This document shows positions 1-7,695 of a stretch of 34,385 bases of DNA, piece by piece. The notes beneath the pieces were generated by a model, which saw only the letters and a list, made by a program, of their open reading frames with translations, had not been told where the DNA came from and did no database searches. A program made the position numbers and the translations under genes. Numbering within the stretch: position 1 is the stretch's first letter; the number at the start of each line of letters is the position of its first letter. Source of the stretch: Martelella radicis (GTDB lineage Bacteria; Pseudomonadota; Alphaproteobacteria; Rhizobiales; Rhizobiaceae); contig NZ_JACIDZ010000026.1 in NCBI RefSeq assembly GCF_014196625.1, positions 1 to 34,385 of the forward strand. The letters run 5' to 3'.

Positions 1-603
1 GCCAAGAAGGCCGGCGCGGATGCGCTTATGGTCACGCCGACATTCTATAATGTCCTGGTGCCGGACGCGGCCGGCAACAAGCGCTTTTACGGCGCAATTT
101 CCGAGGCGGTCGGCCTGCCGATCATCATCTACAACGTCGTGCCGCAAAACGAGATCTCGTCCGAACTCTTTTCCGAGCTGCTCAACATCGAACATGTCAT
201 TGGCGTCAAGCAGAGCGTCGGCGGCATCATGGCCATGTACGACATGCGGATCGCCTGCGGCGACCGCGGCATGGTTTATGCCGCAACCGACGAAATGCTC
301 CATTCCTGTTTCGCGCTCGGCGCCGATGGCGCGATCTCTGCCATTCTGGCACTTTTCCCCCGGCTTTCGGTCCGCATGTGGGACCTGACGCGGGCCGGAA
401 ACTACGACGAGGCGCTCAAGATTCAAAACCGCCTCTACCCCCTCTGGAAGATCGTGCGCGGACCGCAATTTCCCGCCCGCATGAAGGCGGCAGCCGGGCT
501 TCTCGGGCGCGATTGCGGCTTCTCGAAAAGCCCGATGTCCGATGTGCCGGAAGAACTGGTCGACCGGATGTCGGCAATTCTGAAAGGCGTGAAGGACGAA
601 TAG
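1..603 (+). CDS. DHDPS/NAL-family aldolase, 5' end outside window
   Basis: Class I aldolase of the dihydrodipicolinate synthase/N-acetylneuraminate lyase family; members condense or cleave pyruvate or related 2-keto acids through a lysine Schiff base. The frame is open from the first base, so the N-terminus is missing and about 200 C-terminal residues remain. Visible family marks are GADALMVTPTFYN at the start, the tyrosine in IIIYNVV (about residue 44 of the visible part) and the Schiff-base lysine in GVKQSVG (about residue 70). The natural stop is TAG at 601. The substrate cannot be told from this fragment; DapA itself, KDG-type aldolases and hydroxyproline-pathway enzymes share these motifs. 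The next thing downstream is a dead insertion sequence, so any original operon partner on this side may have been lost. Confidence 0.85.
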   Translation, partial: AKKAGADALMVTPTFYNVLVPDAAGNKRFYGAISEAVGLPIIIYNVVPQNEISSELFSELLNIEHVIGVKQSVGGIMAMYDMRIACGDRGMVYAATDEMLHSCFALGADGAISAILALFPRLSVRMWDLTRAGNYDEALKIQNRLYPLWKIVRGPQFPARMKAAAGLLGRDCGFSKSPMSDVPEELVDRMSAILKGVKDE

Positions 604-777
604 GCCGAGGTCGTTTCTGGCTCTTCGTCAAACGCTTCCAAGCTCATACCAGCGGTAAGCTTCCGCTGGTGTATCATGAGTTCGAAGCTCATCAACCATC
701 AGCCCGTACAGCCGTTGCATTGGCCTGCTGCCGGTTTCATGGACATGAAGATAAGATCGTGACCAAGAAACTGGAGC

Positions 778-1038
778 ATGGAAATGACGAGACGTAAGTT
801 CAGCCGGGAGTTTAAAGCGGAAGCGGTGCGACTGGTGACGGAAAGGGGCGTTGCGGTTGCGCAGGCCGCTCGCGATCTGGATGTTGCGGAGAGCGTTTTG
901 CGGCGTTGGATGCGAGAATTCTCCTCCGGCCGTGCTTCAGCCTTTCCCGGCAATGGCCAGATGCAGGCGGAACTCGCCGAGATCGCGGCCTTGAAGAAGG
1001 AAATGGCGCGGCTCAAGGCCGAGAGGGATATCCTCTAG
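778..1038 (+). pseudogene. IS3-family transposase OrfA, disrupted
   Basis: OrfA of IS3 elements is the DNA-binding half of the transposase. The protein begins MEMTRRKFSREFKAEAV and contains a helix-turn-helix (AQAARDLDVAESVLRRWMREF, about residues 29-50) followed by a leucine-zipper-like helix (EIAALKKEMARLKAERDIL). In intact relatives ERDIL continues as KKAAAFF. Here the RIME1-like element begins directly after the ATC CTC codons and supplies a TAG stop, and the expected continuation (AAGGCCGCCGCTTTTTTT) resumes at 1141 on its far side. The start may be ATG 778 or ATG 784. With its end missing it could not join OrfB by the usual frameshift. Confidence 0.8.
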
Positions 1039-1140
1039 CGCATCGGCCCGAAAATCGGAATCGATTTTCGGAAGCACGATGCGCAGATTCAATAAGTTAG
1101 AGCGTCCTTTGTGCGTCCGAATGGACGCACGGCGCTCTAG
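1033..1140. repeat. RIME1-like double-palindrome repeat
   Basis: About 108 bp made of two large palindromes. The first (about 1039-1083) has outer arms CGCATCG/CGATGCG and inner arms CCGAAAATCG/CGATTTTCGG. The second (about 1099-1138) has outer arms AGAGCG/CGCTCT and inner arms GTGCGTCC/GGACGCAC around GAAT. The unit is bounded by the direct repeat CTCTAG at 1033-1038 and 1135-1140. Size and two-palindrome layout fit the Rhizobium intergenic mosaic element RIME1 as I know it. Here it lies inside a transposase gene rather than between genes. Confidence 0.75.
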
Positions 1141-1173
1141 AAGGCCGCCGCTTTTTTTCGCACGGGAGGCGAT

Positions 1174-1705
1174 ATGAGGTTCGCCTTTATCGCCAGACAC
1201 CGCCGGCCGGCCAGTTGGCTGTGCAAAGTGCTTGAGGTCTCCCGTTCGGGCTTCCATGCGTGGCTCACACGCCCCGCCAGTCATCGTGAGATTGATGATG
1301 CCCGCCCTGTCAGGGGTATCGACAAGAGCTTCAAAGCCAGCGACCGCACCTATGGCGGCGCCGCGTCTGGCGCGATGTGCCTGAGGAAGGTCTGTCGTGC
1401 GGCCTCCACCGGATTGAACGGTTGATGCGGCAAAACGCCATGAAGGCAAGGCCGAAGCGCCGCGGACGCCAAGAGACGATGGAGAGAGGTCCGTTGTCGC
1501 TGCCAACATCCTCGACCGGGACTTTCACGCTGATAGGCCAAACAGGAAGTGGCTGGCTGATTTCACCTATATCTGGATTGCCGAAGGCTGACACATGTGG
1601 CCTTCGTTCTTGACCGCTATTCCCGGCGCATCGTCGGTTGGTCGATGAAGGCGGAGCGAGATGCCCCGCTGGTCATGGACGCATTGATGATGGCGGTCTG
1701 GCGAC
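1174..1705 (+). pseudogene. IS3-family transposase OrfB, frameshifted and truncated
   Basis: OrfB is the DDE catalytic half of the IS3 transposase. The start MRFAFIARHR and the segment VSRSGFHAWLTR are typical. The frame then breaks near 1353 (DRTYGG runs out of frame; GLSCGLHRIERLMRQNA follows in another frame), again near 1485 (SVVAANILDRDFHADRPNRK, then WLADFTYIW carrying the first catalytic Asp), and again near 1580 after IAEG, with VAFVLDRYSRRIVGW resuming downstream. Homology ends at AVWRRG, just before the HSDQGSQYTS segment with the second catalytic Asp, so the second Asp and the Glu are lost. This is an old, dead copy. Confidence 0.8.
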
Positions 1706-1730
1706 GGGGGCAGGATCTGGACACTGTTTT
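1706..1730. repeat. 25-bp junction repeat, left copy
   Basis: This 25-bp sequence (G5, then CAGGATCTGGACACTGTTTT) matches 33334-33358 at 24 of 25 positions, in the same orientation; the difference is C versus T in GGATC/TTGG. Left of it is IS3 orfB sequence, right of it unrelated DNA, so it marks the recombination point that cut the insertion sequence. The right-hand copy overlaps an initiator-tRNA 3' end, but this one is not next to a tRNA. Confidence 0.7.
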
Positions 1731-2110
1731 TCTCGGGCGTGAAAATTTCTGCCTCTTCAAGATTCCCCGTAAGTAAAGAAACCTGGAGAGACCGGCCAAG
1801 TATCGCAGTGCTCTGTGATGGCGGCAGACCGCCCATCGTGACCGATCTGCATATCCTTGGAACGCGAGTGCCCAAATAAACCATCGACCTTCGGCTCTGG
1901 CGGAACGGTGGTTGATTTCTTCTCGAAGATTGCATGCCGACCGCTCTCTTGCTCCGAGCCTGGAGCCCTCCATCTCCATCCAGACTGCGCACGGACTTGA
2001 GGGATCTGGTTCGCCGTCTTGCTTGTCAGAGAATCCGCTTTTCGCAAGTCAGGATGGGGCCCGTCCATCAACGGTCCAGTTCAAGGAGCGGCAGCCGGCG
2101 ACAGGCTCCC
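1731..2110. other. No recognised gene
   Basis: This lies between the truncated insertion sequence and the end of the first transporter operon. Open frames exist on the minus strand (for example 1757-2071) but show no motif or family resemblance I can name and have no convincing ribosome-binding site. It may be degraded mobile-element DNA belonging to whatever brought the 25-bp repeat. Confidence 0.4.
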
Positions 2111-2950
2111 TCAAAGCTCGACATCCAGTGTATCACGCAGGGCATCGCCGAGAACGTTGATCCCCCAGACCGCGCTGAAGATCGCAAGCCCGGGAAAAAT
2201 GACGCACCAGGGCGCGTAGGTCATGTCCTCGATGCCCTGGGTGATCATCTGCCCCCATGAAACCGCCGTCGGGTCGCCCAGCCCGAGAAAGCTCAAGCCC
2301 GCTTCGGCGACAATCGCCGAGCCGACATCAAGCGTTGCCACGATCAACAGCGGCCCGACACCGTTCGGCAGGATGTGGCGCCATATGATGCGGCCGTGAC
2401 CGGCGCCGGCCATGCGGGCGGCATCGACAAAGTCGCGGGTCTTGATGTCCATCACCTTGCTGCGCGCTACGCGCCCGATCGAGGGCCACATGGTCACCCC
2501 GATGATGAGCGCGATGACCTCGAGGCTGCGCGCACCGATGACCGTAGCCGCGACAATCAGCAGCACCACGTCGGGCACGGAAAGCTGGATATCGGCAAGC
2601 CGCATGAAGACCGGGCTGAGCGTGCGCTGAAAATAGCCGGCCAGCGAGCCGAATGTCACGCCGATCAGAAGCGAGATCGCCGTTGCCAGCACGCCGACAT
2701 AAAGCGATGTCCGCGCGCCCCAGATGATGCGGCTCAGCATGTCGCGGCCAAGCGAATCCGTGCCGAAAGGAAAGGCAAGCGACGGCGGGCGAAACACATC
2801 GGAAAACATCATCTCCGTTGGGTCATAAGGGGCGATAAACGGCGCGAATGTGCCCGCGATCACCAAAAGCGCCGTCAGCGTCAGCCCGACGATGGAAAGC
2901 CGGTTGTGCAGCAGTCGTGACCAGAAACCGCGCCTCTTGCGTTCAGCCAT
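2111..2950 (-). CDS. Peptide/nickel-type ABC transporter permease, DppC-like
   Basis: Inner-membrane permease of a family 5 (dipeptide/oligopeptide/nickel) ABC importer, 279 residues. It has the DppC/OppC N-terminal layout: a first membrane helix (about residues 18-40), an extracellular segment ending FGTDSLGRDMLSRIIWGARTSL, then the conserved transporter core. The EAA-loop region reads DFVDAARMAGAGHGRIIWRHILPN, and LSFLGLGDPTAVSWGQM is the usual C-terminal signature. It is the last gene of a minus-strand operon, 19 bp after the DppB-like permease, with GGAAGGA upstream of the start. The substrate is unknown; the operon's odd binding protein and S41-like peptidase favour a peptide or peptide-like compound. 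Confidence 0.9.
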   Translation of the reverse strand: MAERKRRGFWSRLLHNRLSIVGLTLTALLVIAGTFAPFIAPYDPTEMMFSDVFRPPSLAFPFGTDSLGRDMLSRIIWGARTSLYVGVLATAISLLIGVTFGSLAGYFQRTLSPVFMRLADIQLSVPDVVLLIVAATVIGARSLEVIALIIGVTMWPSIGRVARSKVMDIKTRDFVDAARMAGAGHGRIIWRHILPNGVGPLLIVATLDVGSAIVAEAGLSFLGLGDPTAVSWGQMITQGIEDMTYAPWCVIFPGLAIFSAVWGINVLGDALRDTLDVEL

Positions 2951-2969
2951 GTGTCAGCGTCCTTCCTGG

Positions 2970-3947
2970 CTATTCATATCGGATACGCGGGTTGAGCCAG
3001 CTGTAGCAAATGTCCGTCAGCAGATTGGCGATGATCACCAGCACCGAGACCAGAAGCGTGATCGCCATGACCACCGGATAGTCGCGGACATGGACGGCAT
3101 GGACCAGATAGCGGCCAACACCAGGCCAGGAGAAGATCGTCTCCGTCATCACCGCGCCGGAAAACACATGCCCCATGGAAAGCCCGATCAGCGTGACGAC
3201 GGACATCAACGAATTGCGCAGCGCATGCTTGATCAACACGACCCTGCGTTTCAGCCCCTTCGCGCGCGCCGTCACGATGTAATCCTTGTGCAGCACTTCC
3301 AGAAGCTCGGCCCGCGTCACCCGCATGGTCACGGCCATACTTCTCAGCGTCACCGTGAGCGCCGGCAGAACGAGGTGCCACAGCCGGTCGAAGATCATGC
3401 CGAAGAAGGACCCGGTGGCGACGGTGGAACTCACCGATCCGCCGGAGGGAAAAAGGCCCAGCTCCACCGAAAACACCAGGATCAGCATCGCGCCAATCCA
3501 GAAGGCGGGCATGGAGAGCCCGAAGAGCGCGAAGGACCGGCCGAAATGGTCGATCCAGGAATTCGGTCGGATGGCCGACAGCACGCCGATCGCAATGGCG
3601 AGCGGCCAACCGATCAGATGTCCGAAGAAAAACAGCGACAGCGTTGCGCGCATGCGCGGCGCAAGTTCGGCGGTGATTGCGCGATGGGTCTCATAGGACG
3701 TGCCGAGATCGCCGACCAGAACGCGCGAAAGCCATTTCCAGTACTGAACATAGATTGGCTTGTTGAGGCCGAGTTCCTCTTCAACTTGCGCCATGCGGGC
3801 GGCATCCACCGTCGCTTCCGGATTGGCAGCTGTGTAGAAATCGACGATATTGCCGGGGGCGGCCTGCATCAACGCGAAGACGAGAATGGTGATGCCGAAG
3901 AAGGTCGGAATGGCGCCGAGCAACCGGCGAATGATGTAGCCGGTCAT
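2970..3947 (-). CDS. Peptide/nickel-type ABC transporter permease, DppB-like
   Basis: Partner permease of the DppC-like protein, 325 residues. It starts MTGYIIRRLLGAIPTFFGITILVFALMQ in the style of DppB (first membrane helix at residues 9-30) and carries LGLNKPIYVQYWKWLSRVLVGDLG, which precedes the membrane core in this family. The EAA-like segment is DYIVTARAKGLKRRVVLIKHALRN. TETIFSWPGVGRYLVHAV and the end WLNPRIRYE are family hallmarks. Its start overlaps the stop of the upstream ATPase gene by 4 bp (ATGA), implying translational coupling. Confidence 0.92.
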   Translation of the reverse strand: MTGYIIRRLLGAIPTFFGITILVFALMQAAPGNIVDFYTAANPEATVDAARMAQVEEELGLNKPIYVQYWKWLSRVLVGDLGTSYETHRAITAELAPRMRATLSLFFFGHLIGWPLAIAIGVLSAIRPNSWIDHFGRSFALFGLSMPAFWIGAMLILVFSVELGLFPSGGSVSSTVATGSFFGMIFDRLWHLVLPALTVTLRSMAVTMRVTRAELLEVLHKDYIVTARAKGLKRRVVLIKHALRNSLMSVVTLIGLSMGHVFSGAVMTETIFSWPGVGRYLVHAVHVRDYPVVMAITLLVSVLVIIANLLTDICYSWLNPRIRYE

Positions 3948-4981
3948 GCGACGTCTCCCTTCAGCCCTTGCAGATCGAGCGCCTCTGCATGGTGGCAGGC
4001 GACCTTTCGCCCCTCTCCCACGCCGGCAAGCGGCGGCCGCTCGGCCTTGCAGAGATCGGTGGCGTAGCGGCAGCGCGGATGGAAGGCGCAGCCCGATGGC
4101 GGCGATATCGGATTGGGTATCTCGCCTTCCAGAACGATGCGCTTGCGGCGAAGACGCGGATCCGGCGAGGGCGTTACCGAGATCAGCGCCTCGGAGTAGG
4201 GATGCTTCGGCGCGGCGAAGAGGCGGCTTGTCTCCGACACCTCCACGATTCTCCCGAGATACATGACCGCGATCCGGTCGCTGATATGACGCACCACCGA
4301 AAGATCATGGCTGATGAACAGCAGCGTCAGCGCCTTTTCGCGGCTGAGATCGGTCAGCAGGTTCAGCACCTGGGCCTGAACGGATGTATCAAGCGCGGAA
4401 ACAGGTTCATCGGCAATCACAAGCTGCGGGTTGATCGCCAGCGCGCGGGCGATGCCGATGCGCTGACGCTGGCCGCCGGAAAATTCGTGCGGATAATTGT
4501 CGAGTTGATCGGCGCGCAGGCCAACCTGTTCGATCTGCATCCGGACCAGTTCGGCAAGCGCCTTGCCGCTGGCAATGCCGTTGACGCGCAGCGGTTCGGC
4601 AATGATCTGCTCTGTCGTCATGCGCGGATTGAGCGAGGCATAGGGGTCCTGGAAGATGAGCTGGATCTTGCGGCGCAGGGCCTTGACGCCGGAGGCCGGA
4701 AGCCGGGCGATATCGACCGCCGCCCCGTTTCCGTCTGCAAACAGGATCTCGCCCGCGCTCGCTGTATCGAGGCTTGCGACCAGGCGGCCGAGCGTCGACT
4801 TGCCGCTGCCGCTTTCGCCGACGAGGCTGAGCGTCTCGCCGCGACGGATGTCCAGATCGACGCCGTCGACCGCACGCACGACGGCGACATGGCGCTGCAG
4901 CAAGCCGCGCCGCACGGGAAAAAACTTCTTCACGCCGCGCAGCTCGAGAATGTTTTCCGGCGAGGAGAGCGAGGGGGTCAT
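3944..4981 (-). CDS. Peptide-type ABC transporter ATPase, DppF/OppF-like
   Basis: Cytoplasmic ATPase, 345 residues, powering the importer with the neighbouring DppD-like ATPase. Walker A is GESGSGKST, the ABC signature FSGGQRQRIGIARAL, Walker B LVIADEPVSALD, followed by LFISHDLSVVRHISDRIAVMY. The C-terminal oligopeptide-transporter domain is present, with CAFHPRCRYATDLC cysteines that in related proteins can hold an iron-sulfur cluster. The start VKKFFPVRRGLLQRHVAVVRAV is typical of OppF/DppF. It overlaps the DppD-like gene upstream and the DppB-like gene downstream by 4 bp each. Confidence 0.93.
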   Translation of the reverse strand: MTPSLSSPENILELRGVKKFFPVRRGLLQRHVAVVRAVDGVDLDIRRGETLSLVGESGSGKSTLGRLVASLDTASAGEILFADGNGAAVDIARLPASGVKALRRKIQLIFQDPYASLNPRMTTEQIIAEPLRVNGIASGKALAELVRMQIEQVGLRADQLDNYPHEFSGGQRQRIGIARALAINPQLVIADEPVSALDTSVQAQVLNLLTDLSREKALTLLFISHDLSVVRHISDRIAVMYLGRIVEVSETSRLFAAPKHPYSEALISVTPSPDPRLRRKRIVLEGEIPNPISPPSGCAFHPRCRYATDLCKAERPPLAGVGEGRKVACHHAEALDLQGLKGDVA

Positions 4982-6009
4982 GGCGCCGTCTCCGTTTCAT
5001 GCGATCCGCTCATCTTGCCGGGCGAAAAGTCGGAATGAATCCAGCAGGCCGCCGCATGACTTGGCGAGAGCGTGTGGCTGGGCGGCTCCTGCTCGCGGCA
5101 AAGGAGACGCGCATGCGGACAGCGGCTGGCAAAGCGACAGCCGGAAGGAAGGTCATAGGCGCTGGGAACGGAGCCCTCGATCGGCTGGAGCCGTTCATTG
5201 GCGCCCGTCAGGGAGGGAAGAGCGGCCAGCAGACCCTTGGTATAGGGATGACCGGGCGACAGCAGCACATCGTTGACCGAACCGCGCTCGACGACCTTGC
5301 CGAGATACATCACCAGCACATCATCGGCGATTTCCGCCACCACGCCCAGATCATGGGTGATGAACAGCACCGCCATGCGGTTTTCTTCCCTGAGCCGCAT
5401 GATCAGGTCGAGAACCTGCGCCTGGATCGTGACATCAAGTGCGGTGGTCGGCTCGTCGGCGATCAGAATGTTGGGACGACAGGAAAGCGCCATGGCGATC
5501 ATCACCCGCTGGCGCATACCGCCGGAAAACTGATGCGGATACTGGTTGACCCGCTCTTCCGGAGCGGGAATACCGACCTCGCGCAGCGCCTCGATAGCGC
5601 CTTGCCAGGCAATCTTTCGCCCGCATTTCTGGTGCAGCATGATCGCCTCGCTGATCTGGTCGCCGACCGCATAGGCCGGGTTCAGCGAGGTCATCGGCTC
5701 CTGGAAGATCATGGCGATCTCGTTGCCGCGGATGGCGCGCATCCGGTCGCCGTTTTCATCCAGCTTCGCGATATCGACAGCGCCCGCAGCGCTTTCAAAC
5801 AGGATCTCGCCGCCGGCAATGCGACCGGGCGGGGAAGGAACAAGCCGCATGATCGAGCGGGTGGTGATCGATTTTCCGCAGCCGCTCTCGCCGACAATGC
5901 AGACGATCCGGTTTTCCTCGACCGAAAACGACACGCCATCAACGGCGCGCGCCACACCAGCGGCGCTTGAGAATTCGATCTGCAGGTTTCTGACATCAAG
6001 AAGAGGCAT
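4978..6009 (-). CDS. Peptide-type ABC transporter ATPase, DppD/OppD-like
   Basis: Second ATPase of the importer, about 343 residues. The open frame extends upstream, but ATG at 6009 ([13 protein letters not shown]) is the natural start: it matches the family N-terminus and sits in a 14-bp overlap with the end of the S41-like gene. Walker A is GESGCGKS, signature [15 protein letters not shown], Walker [13 protein letters not shown], then [22 protein letters not shown]. The C-terminal [14 protein letters not shown] cysteines are typical of this subfamily. Confidence 0.93.
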   Translation of the reverse strand: MPLLDVRNLQIEFSSAAGVARAVDGVSFSVEENRIVCIVGESGCGKSITTRSIMRLVPSPPGRIAGGEILFESAAGAVDIAKLDENGDRMRAIRGNEIAMIFQEPMTSLNPAYAVGDQISEAIMLHQKCGRKIAWQGAIEALREVGIPAPEERVNQYPHQFSGGMRQRVMIAMALSCRPNILIADEPTTALDVTIQAQVLDLIMRLREENRMAVLFITHDLGVVAEIADDVLVMYLGKVVERGSVNDVLLSPGHPYTKGLLAALPSLTGANERLQPIEGSVPSAYDLPSGCRFASRCPHARLLCREQEPPSHTLSPSHAAACWIHSDFSPGKMSGSHETETAP

Positions 6010-7615
6010 CGGCCTGCCCTTCATCGGTGGCTGGGTCCGCGCCGGCACTCGCCAGATGCGCAATGGCACGCTCGAGCAGCAGCTCCGGATAATGGGGAAA
6101 ATTGTCGCGGGTCTGAGGGATATAGTCGTCCACTGCCGGCGGGTTTCCATCGAGAAGCTCGCCATTGGGCCGGATTGTGTGCCCCATGGAATACATCAGA
6201 CCGACAGCGGGTCTACCCGAGAGCGGGAAGGCAACGTCTTCCACCCATTCCCAGGTATTGCTGTAACCTGCCGTCGGCATGCCGAGCGTGAAGCCAACGC
6301 CGTTATCCTTGACCATGGCGGCGAACTGGTCGAGATGCGAGCCCCCATAGGGCCCGAACATCGCCACCAGTCTCCCGGTAAAATGATCGGGGTGCGGATC
6401 AATGAAGCCGTCCGATGTCTTCGGCAGATGGGTGAGCTTGAAGGGAACGTCGTTGGAATAGGCATCCCCACGGGCCAGACCATCGCGGACATCGGTGACG
6501 AGCCAGTCCCACAGCCACGACCCGCCATCCATCCACACGCCGGCATCAACCTCCTTCAGCGAGGCCCCCTCCTCGCGACCGCGCCGGATGAGGTCGATGA
6601 AGGGCTCGACCGCATCGCTCAGCCTGAGATTGCCGAACGTGGTCTTGAAGGGTTTTGACGTTAGCGCCTGCAGAACATACGCGCCATACCCGCCGCCGCG
6701 CGATCGGGTGCCATCGAAGATCACGTGATGGTCGAGAACGCCGGCCTTCTTCGCCCAGGTGATCAGCGCATCCGTATCGGCAATGACATGATCCTCGCTG
6801 AAACGCTTCCAGTCGAGCAGGACGATCGGCAGATCATCAGAGCGATAGAGCTCGAAGCAGGGGCGCGAGAACTGGTGAGAAAAACCCGGATAGCGGTTTT
6901 CGCCAGGCTTGCGGAAGCTGCCGGACCAGGAAATCGTGTCGGCGGCGCGCCAGTCGAGGGCAAGATCGTAGGTATCGCCCGCGCCGCCTTGGAGCGTGAA
7001 CTGCGCCTCAGGCAAATAAAGCTCTGGCGAAACTTCACGGGAACGCTGAGAAAGCGCCTTGGCCAGCGTCCACCACATGCCCTCGCGCGTCGACCAGCGC
7101 AGATATGGCAAGTGACATGCGCACCAGTCGGAAACCGACAAGCCGTTGACGGCGATGAGGCGGTCACCGAGTGCCGGTCTCCGGCCACCGAAATCGGCCG
7201 GGTTGGTTCCAGCATCGGCGACAAAGAAAAAAGGCCTGTTCGGGTCGCCGTAATCCACGGAAAAGCGGATCGGCACGTCTTCCGTCGGCAACCGGTCCAT
7301 GCGGATATCGTTCTCGCCGAGCCTGACCCCCGGCAGCTCAAGGCCGCCGCGCAGGAGCCAGACCTTGACGTGTACATCGCGGCGGGCATTGTTCATCCGC
7401 AGGATCGCATAGATCAGCTTTTCATCGGTATCGGCGGTGATGAAATCCTGGCGACAGGCTTGAAGCGCGGCGGCGACATCAAGCCCCAGACGCTCGTTCT
7501 TGACCGGAACAAGGGCATCCCGACGCATGATCTTTGCGAACATGTCTTCAAAAAGCGCGACCCGGTCTTCTCTCGAATGAGAAGGTCCGTGGTCAGTCGA
7601 CTGGGAAGGTTGCAT
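5996..7615 (-). CDS. S41-like peptidase family protein, cytoplasmic
   Basis: 539 residues with a C-terminal-processing-protease (S41) fold. A PDZ-like stretch reads PALGDRLIAVNGLSVSDW (about 147-164). FDGTRSRGGGYG (about 300-311) fits the S41 glycine-rich strand-turn motif. GPYGGSHLDQFAAMVKDNG (about 421-439) carries Ser426 where the S41 nucleophile is expected, followed by FTLGMPTAGYSN. There is no signal peptide or membrane segment, so it should be cytoplasmic. It sits between the binding protein and the ATPases of a peptide-type importer, suggesting it processes the imported compound. The start is uncertain because no clear ribosome-binding site precedes ATG 7615. A non-peptidase role on this fold is possible. 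Confidence 0.7.
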   Translation of the reverse strand: MQPSQSTDHGPSHSREDRVALFEDMFAKIMRRDALVPVKNERLGLDVAAALQACRQDFITADTDEKLIYAILRMNNARRDVHVKVWLLRGGLELPGVRLGENDIRMDRLPTEDVPIRFSVDYGDPNRPFFFVADAGTNPADFGGRRPALGDRLIAVNGLSVSDWCACHLPYLRWSTREGMWWTLAKALSQRSREVSPELYLPEAQFTLQGGAGDTYDLALDWRAADTISWSGSFRKPGENRYPGFSHQFSRPCFELYRSDDLPIVLLDWKRFSEDHVIADTDALITWAKKAGVLDHHVIFDGTRSRGGGYGAYVLQALTSKPFKTTFGNLRLSDAVEPFIDLIRRGREEGASLKEVDAGVWMDGGSWLWDWLVTDVRDGLARGDAYSNDVPFKLTHLPKTSDGFIDPHPDHFTGRLVAMFGPYGGSHLDQFAAMVKDNGVGFTLGMPTAGYSNTWEWVEDVAFPLSGRPAVGLMYSMGHTIRPNGELLDGNPPAVDDYIPQTRDNFPHYPELLLERAIAHLASAGADPATDEGQADASS

Positions 7616-7653
7616 CAGGGGAGGCTCGTCACATTTGCGAGTACGGTCATCCA

Positions 7654-7683
7654 GACAGGCCGGCGAGAACGCACCGGCCTGTC
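7654..7683 (-). promoter_or_regulatory. Stem-loop between binding-protein and S41-like genes
   Basis: Perfect 10-bp inverted repeat GACAGGCCGG/CCGGCCTGTC with a 10-nt loop, in the 80-bp gap directly after the binding-protein stop codon. It lacks a T-run, so it is probably an RNA-stabilising or attenuating stem of the kind often found after binding-protein genes, which lets the first gene be expressed more than the rest of the operon. Confidence 0.6.
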
Positions 7684-7695
7684 GAGAGCGGCAGT

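Larger units (their letters stand above)
725..1705 (+). mobile_element. IS3-family insertion sequence remnant
   Basis: It holds an orfA and an orfB typical of the IS3 family, in the usual order and strand. The left end is tentative: the stretch around 726-748, containing CCGGTTTCATGGACAT, sits where a left terminal repeat would be expected. The right end is gone. OrfB homology stops after the residues AVWRRG near 1705, where sequence shared with 33334-33358 begins. OrfA is split by a RIME1-like repeat and orfB has several frame breaks, so the element cannot move by itself. The extent is approximate at the left end. Confidence 0.75.

Noticed and set aside
1039-1140. CRISPR-like or terminator reading of the paired palindromes
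   Set aside because: There are only two different palindromes, no repeated spacer unit and no T-run. The layout matches a RIME-type interspersed repeat.
1757-2071. Possible minus-strand gene after the IS remnant
   Set aside because: No ribosome-binding site, no recognised motif and several overlapping alternative frames of similar quality. It is left as unassigned DNA.
2850-4067. Long plus-strand open frame (405 codons) opposite the permease genes
   Set aside because: It is antisense to two well-supported permeases, and its translation is rich in Arg, His, Asp and Gln with no family motifs. This is a reverse-strand effect of GC-rich coding DNA.
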